Counted from the first letter of the stretch, positions 1-11,398 are shown. The stretch: 64,000 nucleotides of DNA from Oenanthe sinensis (GCA_028671895.1 CM053810.1:62311501-62375500), one strand, 5' to 3'. The notes: generated from the sequence alone by a model not told the origin. Translations and numbers: made by a program.

Positions 1-1324
1 CATGGTCCACAACATAGGTGGCATCCGACGAGTTTTCATTAAAAACATTTTCTTCAACAAATGTGCCCTCATGTGTTGGTTTTTCTTCAAGTGAAGGTTC
101 TGCTAGAGTGATTGCTAGCAGTGTGTTTTCCTCACTATCTGATGCTGTGGCCGAGCAGCGAATTAGATCACCTGGTTGAGCAAGTGTATCTAGAGAATCT
201 TGGATGGCCATGTTAAAATCCATATCCCATTGACTAGAATAGGTAGAGGCTGCAGTTGTCTCAGGGTCAACTCTAGAAATTTTTGAAGGAGGAGACAGAG
301 CTGCGGGTTCACTCACATCAGCACCAAGACCTCTAACTATTCTGACAGGTTTCTTCCTTTTTCTGACTTTTAATGAAGAGGAGGAGAGAGGAGAAACTGT
401 TTGAGGCTCTAATTCAGCTGTGGACGGAACCTGTGTGTTTTCAGGTTCGTAGCTGATATCCTGAAGTGTAAGACCATAATTATAGTCCGCCACAGATAAA
501 TCTAACAGAGCAGTGGATATATCTATAGGTATTGAACTAGAAGATTGTGATTGAGATATTACCTGTTGATCTTGTGCCAGTTGATCGACATGCTGAGCAG
601 CTTCAAGTAGAAGGTGCACAGGATGATCCATTTGCATTGGCACTTGCTCTGGCTCTTGTTCCTGCACTGGATGAGCAATAAGATCTAATATCCCAGCCAA
701 ATAATCTGTCCTTACCACTTGCACATTTTGAAACTTGGGGTTGTTGTGGAGCCTTGCAAATAAGTTGTTCTGAGAAGTAGGAGATTCTTCTACAGGACCA
801 CTTTTTAGGACCTCAGCGCTTACCATTGCACCAAAACTCCGGAGTAGTGAAGATATATTGTTGAAGTTGTTCTTTGTAGTGGGTGCAAACACTTTGGCTA
901 ATGTGTCAAAGAAGTAGTCCCACTCGCTTACCAATTTGGACTTTGTCAACCTTACCAAATTGATCTCACCCTGATATTGAATGGTATAGAAAAATTCTAG
1001 TATTTCTGGTACAGTGGGTGGATCCATGAAGTTGTCAGTTGGAAAGCCCAAAATTCTGTTCACGTCCTCTTCAGTCACCATGTATTCACGATCTCCTATG
1101 CTGAATGAGAATTGAACTCTGCCTGCAGTACTCCTATTCCTAGCAGTGGAATATAGAGCCCTAAGTGCTAACACTTGCAACGGGGCGTCTAGAGTAATTG
1201 CAGTTCTTACAAGTGAATGTTCATTCATAAATACGATCCACGGTCGAAACCTCTCGACTGAACAATTCACCGGATTAAAATATCCTACAAAATTAGTTTT
1301 TACTAATTCGCAAAAACCAGCCAT
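1..1324 (-). CDS. Additional ORF of a copia-type element (env position), 5' part, runs off the window
   Basis: Reading the minus strand from an ATG at 1324 gives about 441 codons with no stop to the left edge, so the gene is partial. The start lies in an A-rich context with a stop-rich leader before it. The first 200 residues look globular, with an aromatic N-terminal part (FNPVNCSVERFRPW) and a GDREYMVTEEDVNRILGFP segment. Residues about 220-440 are low-complexity, rich in Q, S, E and P, with a basic patch (KVRKRKKPVRIVRG) that could be a nuclear-localisation signal. I see no transmembrane helix or signal peptide. It lies downstream of the copia pol, on the same strand, where Sirevirus-type copia elements carry an extra or env-like ORF. 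The function is unknown and I name no domain. It could instead belong to a neighbouring element or be a host-derived gene. Confidence 0.7.
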   Translation of the reverse strand, partial: MAGFCELVKTNFVGYFNPVNCSVERFRPWIVFMNEHSLVRTAITLDAPLQVLALRALYSTARNRSTAGRVQFSFSIGDREYMVTEEDVNRILGFPTDNFMDPPTVPEILEFFYTIQYQGEINLVRLTKSKLVSEWDYFFDTLAKVFAPTTKNNFNNISSLLRSFGAMVSAEVLKSGPVEESPTSQNNLFARLHNNPKFQNVQVVRTDYLAGILDLIAHPVQEQEPEQVPMQMDHPVHLLLEAAQHVDQLAQDQQVISQSQSSSSIPIDISTALLDLSVADYNYGLTLQDISYEPENTQVPSTAELEPQTVSPLSSSSLKVRKRKKPVRIVRGLGADVSEPAALSPPSKISRVDPETTAASTYSSQWDMDFNMAIQDSLDTLAQPGDLIRCSATASDSEENTLLAITLAEPSLEEKPTHEGTFVEENVFNENSSDATYVVDH

Positions 1325-2418
1325 TTTTTTTGTGCTATTACAAATAATAAATTACAAAGTGCGATTACAAATTAAAAATAACAATTACAAGTCAATAATT
1401 CGAAAATTACACTTTAAAATTGAAACCCTAATTTCTAAAAATCTCCAAATAGACTTTAAACAACAAAACACTACACCACAGACTGTAACCACAATCAAAA
1501 CCAAGAGCTTCGAATTTCAAGAACAAAAGCAGTGAGTTGGATTTTTGATGAAAATCGGGCAGAGGTTCGTTTGTTTTAATCGATTTTATCAATCTAGCAA
1601 GCAAAGAGCTTGAGAACAGCAATTGATTGCAGTTGTAAAGGATCAAAAACCATCGATTTCTTTGTAATTGAAAGAAAAACTGTTCGTTAATGTGTGTGTG
1701 TGTATTGATAAGCTGAGTATGACTTTTTATTTTAATTTAAAGGAACCTGTTAAAAGAAAACAAAGGCTCGGTATGACTTATTAAAAGTCATACCGAGTTT
1801 TATTTACTTAAAACTGAACACAACAAACAAAAATGCTCGGTATGACTTATTATTCTAATCTCTCGGTATGACTTTTTATTAAAAAAAGAAAAGTCATGCC
1901 GAAATTTGTTAGAATAATGTCATACTGAGCATTTAAAATAATAAGTCATGCTGTTTAAATAATAAAATAGAATAATTATACAATAAATATTAACAAACAA
2001 TACTCTTCTTAGAAACTTTGAGATAAATAACAATAATTTACATACTAATAAATATTAAAGATATATAATAAATATTTACATTATTAATTTATTTTAATTA
2101 ATTTAAGAATTAAATTAACTCATGTTTGAATTAATTTAATAAGCAAATTAATTTGAATAATTAATAACATAATTTTTTATATATAAGTACACTAAAAATT
2201 AGAAAACTATATACATTAATTTACATAAATGCTTAATTTAAACAAAATTACTTATGCTTTAATTGAAATAATTATCTTCTAAGAATATTGATTTAATCTT
2301 AAGATAATTTTCCAAAAATTCATAAGCCCTAGGATTTTATTAATTCAAGCCTCATAAATTTTTTAAATATTAACATTTAATATTTATGAGCTTAAATTAA
2401 TTCCTAGCAACCAAAAAT
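1325..2418 (-). promoter_or_regulatory. Spacer between pol and the additional ORF: leader plus palindromic repeat array
   Basis: No ORF of substance is present. On the minus strand, the 350 bases before the ATG at 1324 look like a plant 5' leader, including a TTAGGGTTT telo-box-like string near 1430. Further upstream (1715-1956) the motif CGGTATGACTT occurs repeatedly in both orientations; 1767-1797 is an almost perfect hairpin with 13-base arms. Positions 1960-2400 are very AT-rich. The same GGTATGAC/GGTAAGACTT motif recurs in the U3 of the 5' LTR (8670-8760) and of the solo LTR (39240-39690). A promoter role is inference. Confidence 0.45.
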
Positions 2419-5400
2419 TTAGCCATTGTTTAACATCCCTAATTCAATAACCAGCTTTGAGAAAGTGGATTCATCAAGTGGTTTTGTGAAGATGTCGGCT
2501 AATTGATCTTCTGTGGGTACAAAATGTAACACCACAGTTCCGTTCATGACATGCTCTCTTATAAAGTGATACCTTATGTCAATGTGCTTGGTTCGCGAAT
2601 GTTGTACAGGATTGTTGGAAATAGCTATAGCACTTGTGTTGTCGCAGAAAATTGGAATTTTGTTCAACGCAAGTCCATAGTCATTTAGCTGATTCCTAAT
2701 CCACAAGATCTGTGCACAACAGCTACCTGCGCAATGTATTCTGCTTCGGCTGTCGAGGTAGATACTGAATGCTGTTTCTTGTTGTACCAGGAGATCAACC
2801 GTCGTCCTAGAAACTGACAGCTTCCAGAAGTACTTTTCCTGTCCATCCTGCACCCTGCATAGTCTGAATCTGTATAGCCAATTAGGTCAAAACCTGTATC
2901 CTTAGGGTACCAAATTCCAAGATTTGGTGTACCCTTTAGATATCTAAAAATTCGTTTAACAGCTATTAGATGAGATTCCCTTGGGTCAGATTGAAATCTC
3001 GCACATAAGCATGTTGCAAACATTATATCGGGTCTACTAGCAGTTAGATATAATAATGAGCCTATCATACATCTGTAGCTTGTGATGTCAACTTTCTTAC
3101 CAGTTTCATCTTTGTCAAGCTTCGTGGCTGTTGGCATTGGGGTTTTTGCCGGTGAAGAATCTTCTAGACTGTATTTTCTGAGAAGATCTCTTACGTACTT
3201 TGATTGGCAAATAAAAATCCCATCTTCCTTTTGCTTTACTTGCAATCCAAGGAAGAATGACAGCTCACCCATCATGCTCATCTCATATCTACTCTGCATT
3301 AACTTAGCAAATCTCTTGCACAAGTTTTCGTTAGTAGAACCAAATATAATATCGTCAACATAAACTTGGACAAATATCATATCTATATTATGTAATTTAT
3401 AAAAGAGAGTTTTATCTATGACACCTCTAGTGAAACCATTTTCAAGTAAAAACACAGAGAGAGTGTCATACCATGTCCTCGGTGCTTGCTTGAGTCCATA
3501 GAGAGCTTTGAAAAGAAAGTACACAAAATCAGCAAACTCTGGATTTTCAAAGCCAGGGGGCTGTTCCACATATACTTCCTCTTCTAGCTTTCCGTTCAGA
3601 AATGCACTCTTCACATCCATTTGATAGACTTTAAAATTGGAATGTGTTGCGAATGCCAGAAATATCCTGATGGCTTCAAGTCTTGCAACTGGTGCGTAGG
3701 TCTCGTCATAATCAATTCCCTCTTCCTGGGAGTAACCCTTTGCCACCAGCCTGGCTTTGTTTCTTGTAACAATGCCATCACCGTCTAACTTGTTCCTGTA
3801 TACCCATTTCGTGCCAATAACAGATCTATCTTTAGGCCTGGGTACCAGTGTCCAGACTTCTTGTCTTTCGAACTGATTGAGTTCTTCTTACATGGCAAGA
3901 ACCCAATCTGGATCAATTAGTGCCTCTTCAATCTTCTTTGGTTCTTCTTGAGATAGAAAAACTGAAAATAAACATTCATTTGAAGTTGCACTTCTGGTTC
4001 TAACTCCAACATCTGGATCACTTATGATCAATTCAAAAGGATGATCTTTGCTCCATATCCTTTCCCTGGGTAGGTTTGATCTTGATGATTCGCCTCGAAA
4101 TTCATTGTGATGTTGTGTTCTGCCAGTTGATCCTTCATCTCCCCCTGAGTTGCTGCCAGGATGACTTGTTGATCCACCACTGGTATTAGTAGTATTTCCA
4201 GTGTTACCATTGTTTCCACCACTATTACCTGGATAATCATTATTATTGTCATCATCATTTCCTGTTGCAACCTCAGGTTCTTCTTCGTCATCAGAATGTG
4301 AGTCTGGATAATTATCAAATTTTAATGACTCAGAAGAATCTTCAGTTTGGATACTTGGGAGTTTTGTGTCATCAAAAGTTACATTGACACTTTCCTTCAC
4401 TTGGTGCTGATCAATTATGTATACCCTATATGCTCTTGTTGAGTAACCGACAAAAATAACTTCATGTGTCTTGGCCTCAAACTTGCCACGATGTTCATCT
4501 CCATCTTTTAGCACAAAGCATTTGGCTCCAAATACATGAAAGTACTTGAGAGTTGGTTTCTTGCCAGCCATTAATTCATAGGGAGTTTTCATATGATCTT
4601 TGTTGATCAGAGTTCGATTCTGAGTATAACAAGCTGTATTAACTGCTTCAGCCCAGAAGTAGATAGGTAACCTTGATTCACTTAGCATAGTCCTTGCAGC
4701 TTCAATCAGGGTTCGATTTTTCCTTTCTACAACTCCATTTTGTTGCGGAGTTCTTGGTGCTGAGTATTGCCTTGTTATTCCCTTGTCTGAGCAGAAGTTA
4801 TTCAGAATTTCATTTTTGAATTCTGTTCCATTATCTGATCTGATTGCCCGGACAGTTAACTTTGAATCTAACTCAATCAGCTTTATATGATCAATCACCA
4901 AATGTGGAGTTTCATCCTTAGAGTTCAAGAATAAAACCCATGTATATTTTGTGAAGTCATCCACAATCACTAAGGCGAATTTCTTCCTTGACATAGACAG
5001 AATATTTACTGGACCAAATAAATCCATATGAAGGAGTTGAAGTGGTTCAGTGATGTTTGTAGTGTCTGTGCCTCTGTGAGTTGCTTTCTTTGACTTCCCT
5101 TTCTGACATGCCTCACACAAGCCTTCTTGTGTAAATTCCATCGGAGGCAGTCCTCTCACCAAATCCTTCTTGACTAGAGAGTTCATTGTTTTGAAATTCA
5201 GGTGTGAGAGCTTCTTGTGCCAAAACCAACTTTCCTCCGTTGAAGCTTTTGAATAAAAACAGTTTGCTTCAGCTTCCGTTCCCGAGTTGAAATCAGCTAC
5301 GTACAAGTTTCCTTTCCTTACTCCACGCAAGGCTAGTCTGTCTTCTTTAGAATGAGCTATTAAGCATTTCTCCTTGATAAAGTTTACCTTGTATCCTTTA

Positions 5401-5663
5401 TCACAAAATTGACTGACACTGAGTAGATTGTGCTTAAGTCCTTCCACCAAAGAGACATTTTCAATGATAACATTTCCTGTATATAACTTGCCATATCTCA
5501 TAGTCATTCATTTGCTGTTATCTCCAAAGGTGACGACTGGGCCAGCTCTCTCAACCACGTCTGATAGCAGGGCTCTATCTCCGGTCATATGCCTTGACGA
5601 TCCGCTGTCCAGGATCCATATAACTCGGTTTACTTGTTTAACTCCCTGCACATACCAAACGGA
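2419..5663 (-). pseudogene. pol: Copia Pol, inactivated by stops and a frameshift
   Basis: The frame continues directly from gag. Protease has its DSGSSRHMTG active-site string at about 5581-5610. Integrase (about 3888-5507) shows the HHCC-type pre-integrase segment and core strings such as RSDNGTEFKN and SAPRTPQQNG. Reverse transcriptase has YVDDIIFGS, and RNase H has YTDSDYAG. In-frame stops stand at 5508-5510 and 3888-3890, besides the gag-end stop at 5664-5666. A small indel near 2726-2735, inside RNase H, moves the last 100 or so codons (to 2419) into another frame. The pieces are otherwise well preserved, so inactivation is moderately recent. Confidence 0.9.
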
Positions 5664-8024
5664 TTAATTCGTCTTCGGAGCCCAAAATTGATTGGGCCCG
5701 GCATACTTAAAGAATTGACCTTTGTCTGCTTTAACAACAGATCCTTTTCGAATAATATCATTTTCTTCCTTGACTGTTCCTACCTTCCTAAAAACAGTCT
5801 TAACAACTTTCTGTTTAGACTTAGGAATATATGATTCCTTCTTTTCAGGTGAAGGAGTCGCAGTCTTGGATTTAGCAAATTTACTATTGATATGCTGTCT
5901 AGGTGTCATGTTATCTTTCTTAGCTATCATGCGTTTAAAGTAAGCAGTCATAGCATTAAAAGTACATAACATACAATTCATTATTCCACATGGTTTATGG
6001 AAAACATCAATAGTAGGCATGTTATTCAATACAGTAGGGTTCTTAACAGATTCTACTTCAATTTCAGCAGATTTGAAGTTTTCAGTTGAATGAAATTTAT
6101 TGTTACTGTTCCTACTGTTCACAAATGTGTTGTGTCTGTTCATTTTATTCTTTAAGTCTTTTGCACCTACACCAGGTCTGGGGGAATCAGAAGTTCCCAC
6201 ATCTTTCACTGGTGTCTTTGGTGCACACTTCTCTTTCTGGACATTAACTCCTTTTATGTCCTTAACCTGTTCCCCTCTCTTCTTCTCTTCCTCAAGATCT
6301 TCCAACTGCATTTCATATGCAATCAGTACAGAGTTCTCAAGGATAGGTTCAGCTATCGGTGTTATGAAGAGAGGTTTTGGTGTGTCTTTAACAACATGTG
6401 GGATACCCCTTTCTACAGCACTTTTTCTAAAGGGGGTTATGTTGCTTGGCTTTCCTACAGATTTATTGTACTCGAAGCCTATCCCAACTTTACGACTTAT
6501 TTCTTGTTGGTCAACTAGGTTCTTTACAATATATGAGGAATTCTTATATGCAAGACACTTTTTCTTTTCTTCTTCTATCTGGTTTCTGAGATTGGCTTCT
6601 GTTACAACATGACAACTGACTTTACTGACTTGAACAGCTAAGTCTTCAGTCAACTTAACAGTCAACTTGTCATGATTTCTTTTTAACTGTTTAAAAACTT
6701 CAGTCTCATCAACTAACTCTTTGACTTTGAGTCTGAGTTTCTTAACCTTATCTCTTTCACCATCTAGTTCTTTACCTAGCAAAGCAAACATCTTAGGACA
6801 AGAAGGATTTACCTCTATTCCTCTGTCACGGGTGGAAGACAGTGATTCCTCTGATGAAGTCATAAGAGCAAGATTTCCTAGCTCTTCCTCATCATCGTTA
6901 TCTGAATCATCCCAGCTTTTGCCTGCTGCTAGATAGGACTTTCCTTGATGCTTTTTCACGAGCGCATCATACTTCTCCTTGAGCTCTTCGTAAGACTCTC
7001 TCTTCTTCCCTTGCTTAGGCTTCTTGCACTCAGTTGTAAAGTGGCCTAGCTCATTACAGTTGAAGCAACGAAACTTGCTTCTATCAACTAAGCCGGTCTT
7101 GTAGCCGCTTTTCGATACTGCTGTCGAAGAACCTCCTTTTTGGAATCTTCCAAAATTAGGCTTACTTCTGAATGAGGAGTTTCTTCGGAATCTCATGTTG
7201 CCAAACTTCCTGGCAACCATAGCTAGAGATTCATCTTCCAGCTGATCTAGTTCTTCCAGCGAGTAGAAATCACCGTCTTCTTGTTTGTCAGAAGTATGTC
7301 CAAGTTCTGGAACCACATACTCTGTAGAACTGTTAGAAGGTGCAACAGCCTTCACTTCTTCTTTCTCTGGTGCTTCTACCATTAATGCCTTGGAGGAACT
7401 CAGTACTTTACCTCTTCCGTACATCTCTCTGGTTTGGATTTGTTCCAGCTCATAAGTTTTTAAAACTCCGTAGAGTCTTTCTAGGGTTACCTCTTTCATA
7501 TCCCTAGATTCCCGAATAGCTGCAATCCTGTGTTCCAGATGCTCTGGTAAGGTCAGCAAAAACTTCATGTTCACCTCTTGGTTCTGATAAAACTTTCCAT
7601 TCATGTTGAGCTCGTTTATCAGTTTGTTTAGTCTCTGAAACACCTCAGAGATACCCTCACCAGGGTTGAATCTAAACTGCTCATATTGGGTGGTCAGGAT
7701 CTCCAGTCTATTCTCTTTAACTTCTTCAGTTCCCTCATTGATAATTTCAATTGTTTCCCATATCTGTTTTGCATTCTTGCAGTTGACTACTTGGTTGTAC
7801 ATGATGTAGTCTAGGGATTCAATTAATATGAGCTTCAAGTTATTATCAAGGGACACGGCTTCTATTTCCTCATCTGTATAGTCTGCCGGGCTTTTCGGAA
7901 ACTGTTGGTGGGGAATTACGACCCCATCAACCGTGTGTTCGAGAATAACTGATATAGGGGGTTCAACACCTTTGGCCATGACTAATGCATACTTGGGATT
8001 TGCAATCCCGATAAACAGTAGCAT
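5664..8024 (-). CDS. gag: Copia Gag polyprotein
   Basis: A 786-residue uninterrupted reading frame starts at the ATG at 8024, 266 bases inside the primer site. Residues about 20-210 match the gag-polypeptide (UBN2-type) fold of copia elements, including an EVFQRLNKLINELN-type helix. A CCHC zinc knuckle (CFNCNELGHFTTEC) lies at about residues 320-333 and would bind genomic RNA. Residues 340-640 are charged and probably coiled coil, longer than in compact copia Gags. The TAA stop at 5664-5666 falls just before protease, in the same frame as pol. It could be a real gag terminator bypassed by suppression or a decay mutation; the sequence alone does not tell. Confidence 0.85.
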   Translation of the reverse strand: MLLFIGIANPKYALVMAKGVEPPISVILEHTVDGVVIPHQQFPKSPADYTDEEIEAVSLDNNLKLILIESLDYIMYNQVVNCKNAKQIWETIEIINEGTEEVKENRLEILTTQYEQFRFNPGEGISEVFQRLNKLINELNMNGKFYQNQEVNMKFLLTLPEHLEHRIAAIRESRDMKEVTLERLYGVLKTYELEQIQTREMYGRGKVLSSSKALMVEAPEKEEVKAVAPSNSSTEYVVPELGHTSDKQEDGDFYSLEELDQLEDESLAMVARKFGNMRFRRNSSFRSKPNFGRFQKGGSSTAVSKSGYKTGLVDRSKFRCFNCNELGHFTTECKKPKQGKKRESYEELKEKYDALVKKHQGKSYLAAGKSWDDSDNDDEEELGNLALMTSSEESLSSTRDRGIEVNPSCPKMFALLGKELDGERDKVKKLRLKVKELVDETEVFKQLKRNHDKLTVKLTEDLAVQVSKVSCHVVTEANLRNQIEEEKKKCLAYKNSSYIVKNLVDQQEISRKVGIGFEYNKSVGKPSNITPFRKSAVERGIPHVVKDTPKPLFITPIAEPILENSVLIAYEMQLEDLEEEKKRGEQVKDIKGVNVQKEKCAPKTPVKDVGTSDSPRPGVGAKDLKNKMNRHNTFVNSRNSNNKFHSTENFKSAEIEVESVKNPTVLNNMPTIDVFHKPCGIMNCMLCTFNAMTAYFKRMIAKKDNMTPRQHINSKFAKSKTATPSPEKKESYIPKSKQKVVKTVFRKVGTVKEENDIIRKGSVVKADKGQFFKYAGPNQFWAPKTN

Positions 8025-8290
8025 TTTGTGTTACCACAAGTTGTAGTGTTCTCTGTCAAATTGTGGAATTTTTATGCTCGTCACTTTTTGGGTACTCATC
8101 TTTAATAAGATTAAAAATTAAGGGTTTCAAAAAATATTTTAATTTTTGACTTAAAACAATTTTTGATCAAAAATAATTTTCAGAAAAAAAATTATTTCGA
8201 ATAAAAAATTATTTCAAATTTAAAATAATTTTTGAGATCTGAATGAGTTCGCGGAATTTGATTTGGATCTGATATTAACTATATCAACCA

Positions 8291-8302
8291 GCTCTGATGC
8301 CA
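8291..8302 (-). other. Primer binding site, initiator tRNA-Met type
   Basis: Read on the minus strand just inside the LTR, TGGCATCAGAGC differs by one base from the usual plant copia primer site TGGTATCAGAGC, which pairs with the 3' end of initiator tRNA-Met. It is two bases from the LTR edge, as expected. Confidence 0.85.
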
Positions 8303-8641
8303 ATTGTTGGTCCCTGATATTGTAGAAGGGGGGGGTGAATACAATATATGAAATTTAATTGCGGAATAATTGGATTTAAAAAAATATTTTAATTACTCGC
8401 GAAATATTAATTAGAATGAAATACTGTTCAAGTGAAAGATATAATTTTAACTTGATTAGTATTACAAAATTAATATTAAGAAAACTGTAATATAATTGAT
8501 AAAAGTTCTAGAACAAATTTGACATGAATTGTTCGTGTCTTACAATTATATTCCAAACTCAGCACAGAAATCTGTGAATATTACAATGCAGATAAATTAC
8601 TGAATTTGATCTGATTTCTAACACTAACAAATGAAGCAAAC

Positions 8642-8658
8642 TCCTCATATTTATAGAG
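8642..8658 (-). promoter_or_regulatory. LTR TATA box
   Basis: On the minus strand the string CCTCTATAAATATGAGG is a strong TATA element. An almost identical string lies at the matching place in the solo LTR (39227-39243). Transcription would start some 30 bases further towards lower coordinates. Confidence 0.7.
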
Positions 8659-8659
8659 G

Positions 8660-8770
8660 TTGAAAAAGGTTGGTATGACCTTTTTCAATATGACTTAATT
8701 TATAGAAATAAAGTCTGTATGACCTTTTATAACACTTGTATGACTTATAAAACACTGGGCAAGACTTATT
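8660..8770 (-). repeat. U3 motif array (GGTATGACTT-like)
   Basis: At least five degenerate copies of GTATGAC(C/T)TT lie just upstream of the LTR TATA box. The same motif family is expanded in the solo LTR and repeated at 1715-1956. The position immediately upstream of TATA suggests enhancer-type repeats, which is inference. Confidence 0.5.
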
Positions 8771-9234
8771 TCTTTGACTTCTGATCTTGAAACCTCTTGA
8801 TTAAATGAAGAATAAATATTTATATTTAGTTGACACACAAATGTACTGTCTGGTTCATTTGTGTCATACTAATAAATATTCTCCTTTTAATAACCTTGAA
8901 TTAGAGGCCTTCTGTCATTTCTTCTGCTTCACTGTCTTCATTTTTCTTCTGGAATCTACTTGTTGTAACCACTTGAAATCTTCTGTACCTTCTGTCTTCT
9001 ATGGAAGTACTACCACATTATTATTTTCACTGACGCTTGAACATAAAAATGAACTTTTTCCAGTGTTGAGTAGCAATCCTATAAAAATACTTCTGATACT
9101 TGGATCCTTTGTGATTAGTTGACTGTCTTCGTCTTGATTCCTGATTGGTGCTTATTATTTACTTCTATTTATTAGCTAGAGTTGAGTTGTCATCTAATTA
9201 TTACAAATAGGCCTAGCCATATGCCTTTCAAATA

Positions 9235-9487
9235 CTTCTTCAGTTTCATAATTTTTTTCTCATTTTAAATTTTTAAAAATTAAATTAATTAATTTGAACT
9301 AACAAATTAGATATATTAATAATATTTAATTTTTGAAAAATATTATAATAAAATTTGATTATTTATTTTATATATCAATTTGTAAATTCATAAAACTATT
9401 AATAAATATTTTAACATTATTAGTCAAAGTTAGATAATTTTGATTTTATAAATTCAAAATGAGATAAAAATTATGAAACAGAGGGAG
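9235..9487. mobile_element. Stowaway-like MITE, 253 bp
   Basis: The right end reads GAGGGAG followed by TA, the Stowaway (Tc1/mariner) signature. The left end, after TA at 9233-9234, starts CTTCTTCAGTTTCATAATTT and mirrors the right end (CTCCCTCTGTTTCATAATTT when reversed). The interior is AT-rich and non-coding. Confidence 0.65.
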
Positions 9488-9489
9488 TA

Positions 9490-11142
9490 TAATTTATATT
9501 AAAATATTATACCATAATATTTTTGAAAATATTTAAATTTTAATATATTACAAATCTAATTTATAAATTTGTTTAAAAGATATATTCACCCATATTATAC
9601 TCCTTATTTGTACATATTATATATAGATAATAATATAATATTCATTTATGTTATATAATTATATATATATGTATAGTGTTTTGTGTTAATTTGATTTAAT
9701 TTTTTTTATATTGTGATATATTTATATGTTAAAATTATTTTAAAATTTATTTCCAACTGTATTACATTTGTGCCCTATTTATATAATCTTTTATTAAAAT
9801 TTATCATTAAACTTTTAAATTAAAATTATATTTAAAACACAATTTTTTTATTATAGTAGTTAGTTGATATGAATTATATGAAATTGTAAATATGAATATA
9901 TTTAAAAATAAATGTATGTATTTTTTATGACTACATCGAATTATTAAATTGTTTCTAGTCTGCTTGAGATAAAAACTGGTATTTTGTGAGAAAAAGTGTT
10001 CAAGAAAAAATTTGATTACTATTTGATAATATTTTGATATATAATATAAAAAATTATATTTTAAAAATTTTTTGATAATGAAATATGTTATTATTTCATG
10101 TAAAAACTGCAAATTAACTTTTCTTAAAATTTCGGGACTTACTTTCTTTAAAAGTATCTTTTGATACTAAAAGCATATTTGCAGAAATTTGTTTTTAAAT
10201 TTTATTAAATAATATTTTACCCATTTTTGAATAAAAACTGATGCTAATATTTGTAACAACAATATTAAATATGGTCTAAAAAAATATCAAATTCCAGTTA
10301 TACAAGTGAAAAAATGTCCCCGATATACGATTTAATCGATGATCATAAATTTGATGATTTTTTTTTTTATTATGTGTTTGTTTAATTTTAATCATTTATA
10401 AATATCATAAGTTTTTATAAATAAATTAGTTTATTTATATAAAAAAGATGTAACTACCCCCATTCAGTTAAGCCGTCTCGAATTTTACTTAAATAAAAAA
10501 ACAAAAACAAGCCGTCTCAAAGTTTACGGGAGTGGTTCAGTAGCGTTCAAAAATTTTAGGAATATTTTGTACGTATCGTTGCAAAATTGATTTTTATAAA
10601 TGGTATCAGTACATTTTTCATTTATGTTTATAATATCCTCAAACTTGTATATTATTATACATGGTATATTTTTATTAGTCAAATATTAAGAAAATATCAT
10701 TATTAAAAGTCAATTTTACGATAGTATCACAGAGAATTTTTTTAAATTTTTACTTTTTTCTTAAAATTTAAGAATATATATTTATTTGAGTTACTATTAG
10801 TAATATATTATTATACATTGCTTAATATGGTGAAAATTGTTGATAAACATCATTTTGTTATCCGTATCTTAGATTTATAGGTGTTTTTTAATATTTAACT
10901 AATAAAAGTGTGTCGTGAATATCAATTCACAAATTTGAGGGTATTTTGAATAGAAGTAAAAAAATATAATATTAATATTGGTGAAATCCAATTCTACCAT
11001 AATAACAAAGTGAATATCTCAATAAAAGCACGGATGCTCCTTTATTTAATACGGAGTATATTTTTTAATCTACACCTACTAAGAACTTGGACTGAACTCT
11101 ATGCCCCACACTCCCCAGTGGCCCAGTCGTGCTGCATTTATA
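9490..11142. other. AT-rich spacer without a gene; possible foldback element at about 10575-11005
   Basis: No credible coding region. The segment around 10620-10700 and the reverse complement of 10890-10960 share strings such as ATCCTCAAACTTGT/ACCCTCAAATTTGT and TTTTATTAGTCAAATATTAA. This looks like an old foldback MITE centred near 10760. Its ends could not be fixed. Confidence 0.4.
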
Positions 11143-11144
11143 TA

Positions 11145-11396
11145 CTCCCTCCGTCCCGTTGAGTTGTTATCATTTCAAAATGGGGTGTCTGGCACGTATT
11201 TTAAGGTGAATTTTAAGGATAGTTCCATAATTTATTTTTGAAATTTTCCTTTTTTGTATAAAAATAGAACAATCCTATTTTTATACAAAAAAAGAAATTT
11301 TTAAAAATAAGTTATGGAACTATCCTTAAAATTCACCTTAAAATGCGTGTCAGAAAGTGAAAAAAAAGTGATAACAATTGGGTGGGACGGAGGGAG
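11145..11396. mobile_element. Stowaway MITE, 252 bp, near-perfect hairpin
   Basis: Starts CTCCCTCCGTCCC and ends GGGACGGAGGGAG, flanked by TA on both sides (11143-11144 and 11397-11398). Both halves pair along almost their whole length with the turn near 11265. Terminal sequence and TA target duplication are diagnostic of Stowaway. Confidence 0.9.
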
Positions 11397-11398
11397 TA

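Larger units (their letters stand above)
2419..9230 (-). mobile_element. Ty1/copia retrotransposon (Sirevirus-like), decayed; right part with 5' LTR
   Basis: On the minus strand the order is 5' LTR (8305-9230), primer site complementary to initiator tRNA-Met (8291-8302), gag with a CCHC knuckle, then protease, integrase, reverse transcriptase and RNase H. Integrase before reverse transcriptase is the copia order. No 3' LTR or polypurine tract is visible between the end of pol at 2419 and the window edge, so the element probably continues left and includes the additional ORF at 1-1324. The long gag with extended charged regions after the knuckle, and the extra ORF, suggest the Sirevirus/Maximus lineage; that assignment is inference. 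Nonsense codons and a frameshift make it non-autonomous. Confidence 0.85.
8305..9230 (-). repeat. 5' LTR of the minus-strand copia element
   Basis: This 926-bp segment begins TGTTGG and ends TTTCA on the plus strand (TG...CA termini) and abuts the primer site. Its two ends are recognisably the same as those of the solo LTR at 38896-40809. Read in element direction, U3 is to the right, followed by a TATA box at 8642-8658 and U5 to the left. A Stowaway-like MITE begins four bases beyond its right end. Confidence 0.85.

Noticed and set aside
1146..1535. 129-codon plus-strand frame at the left edge
   Set aside because: Antisense shadow of the longer minus-strand ORF and its leader.
1715..2400. 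Degenerate 3' LTR of the first copia element
   Set aside because: It shares the GGTATGACTT motif, but neither LTR end nor a polypurine tract is present and the additional ORF follows in the same direction; kept as a spacer with LTR-like repeats.
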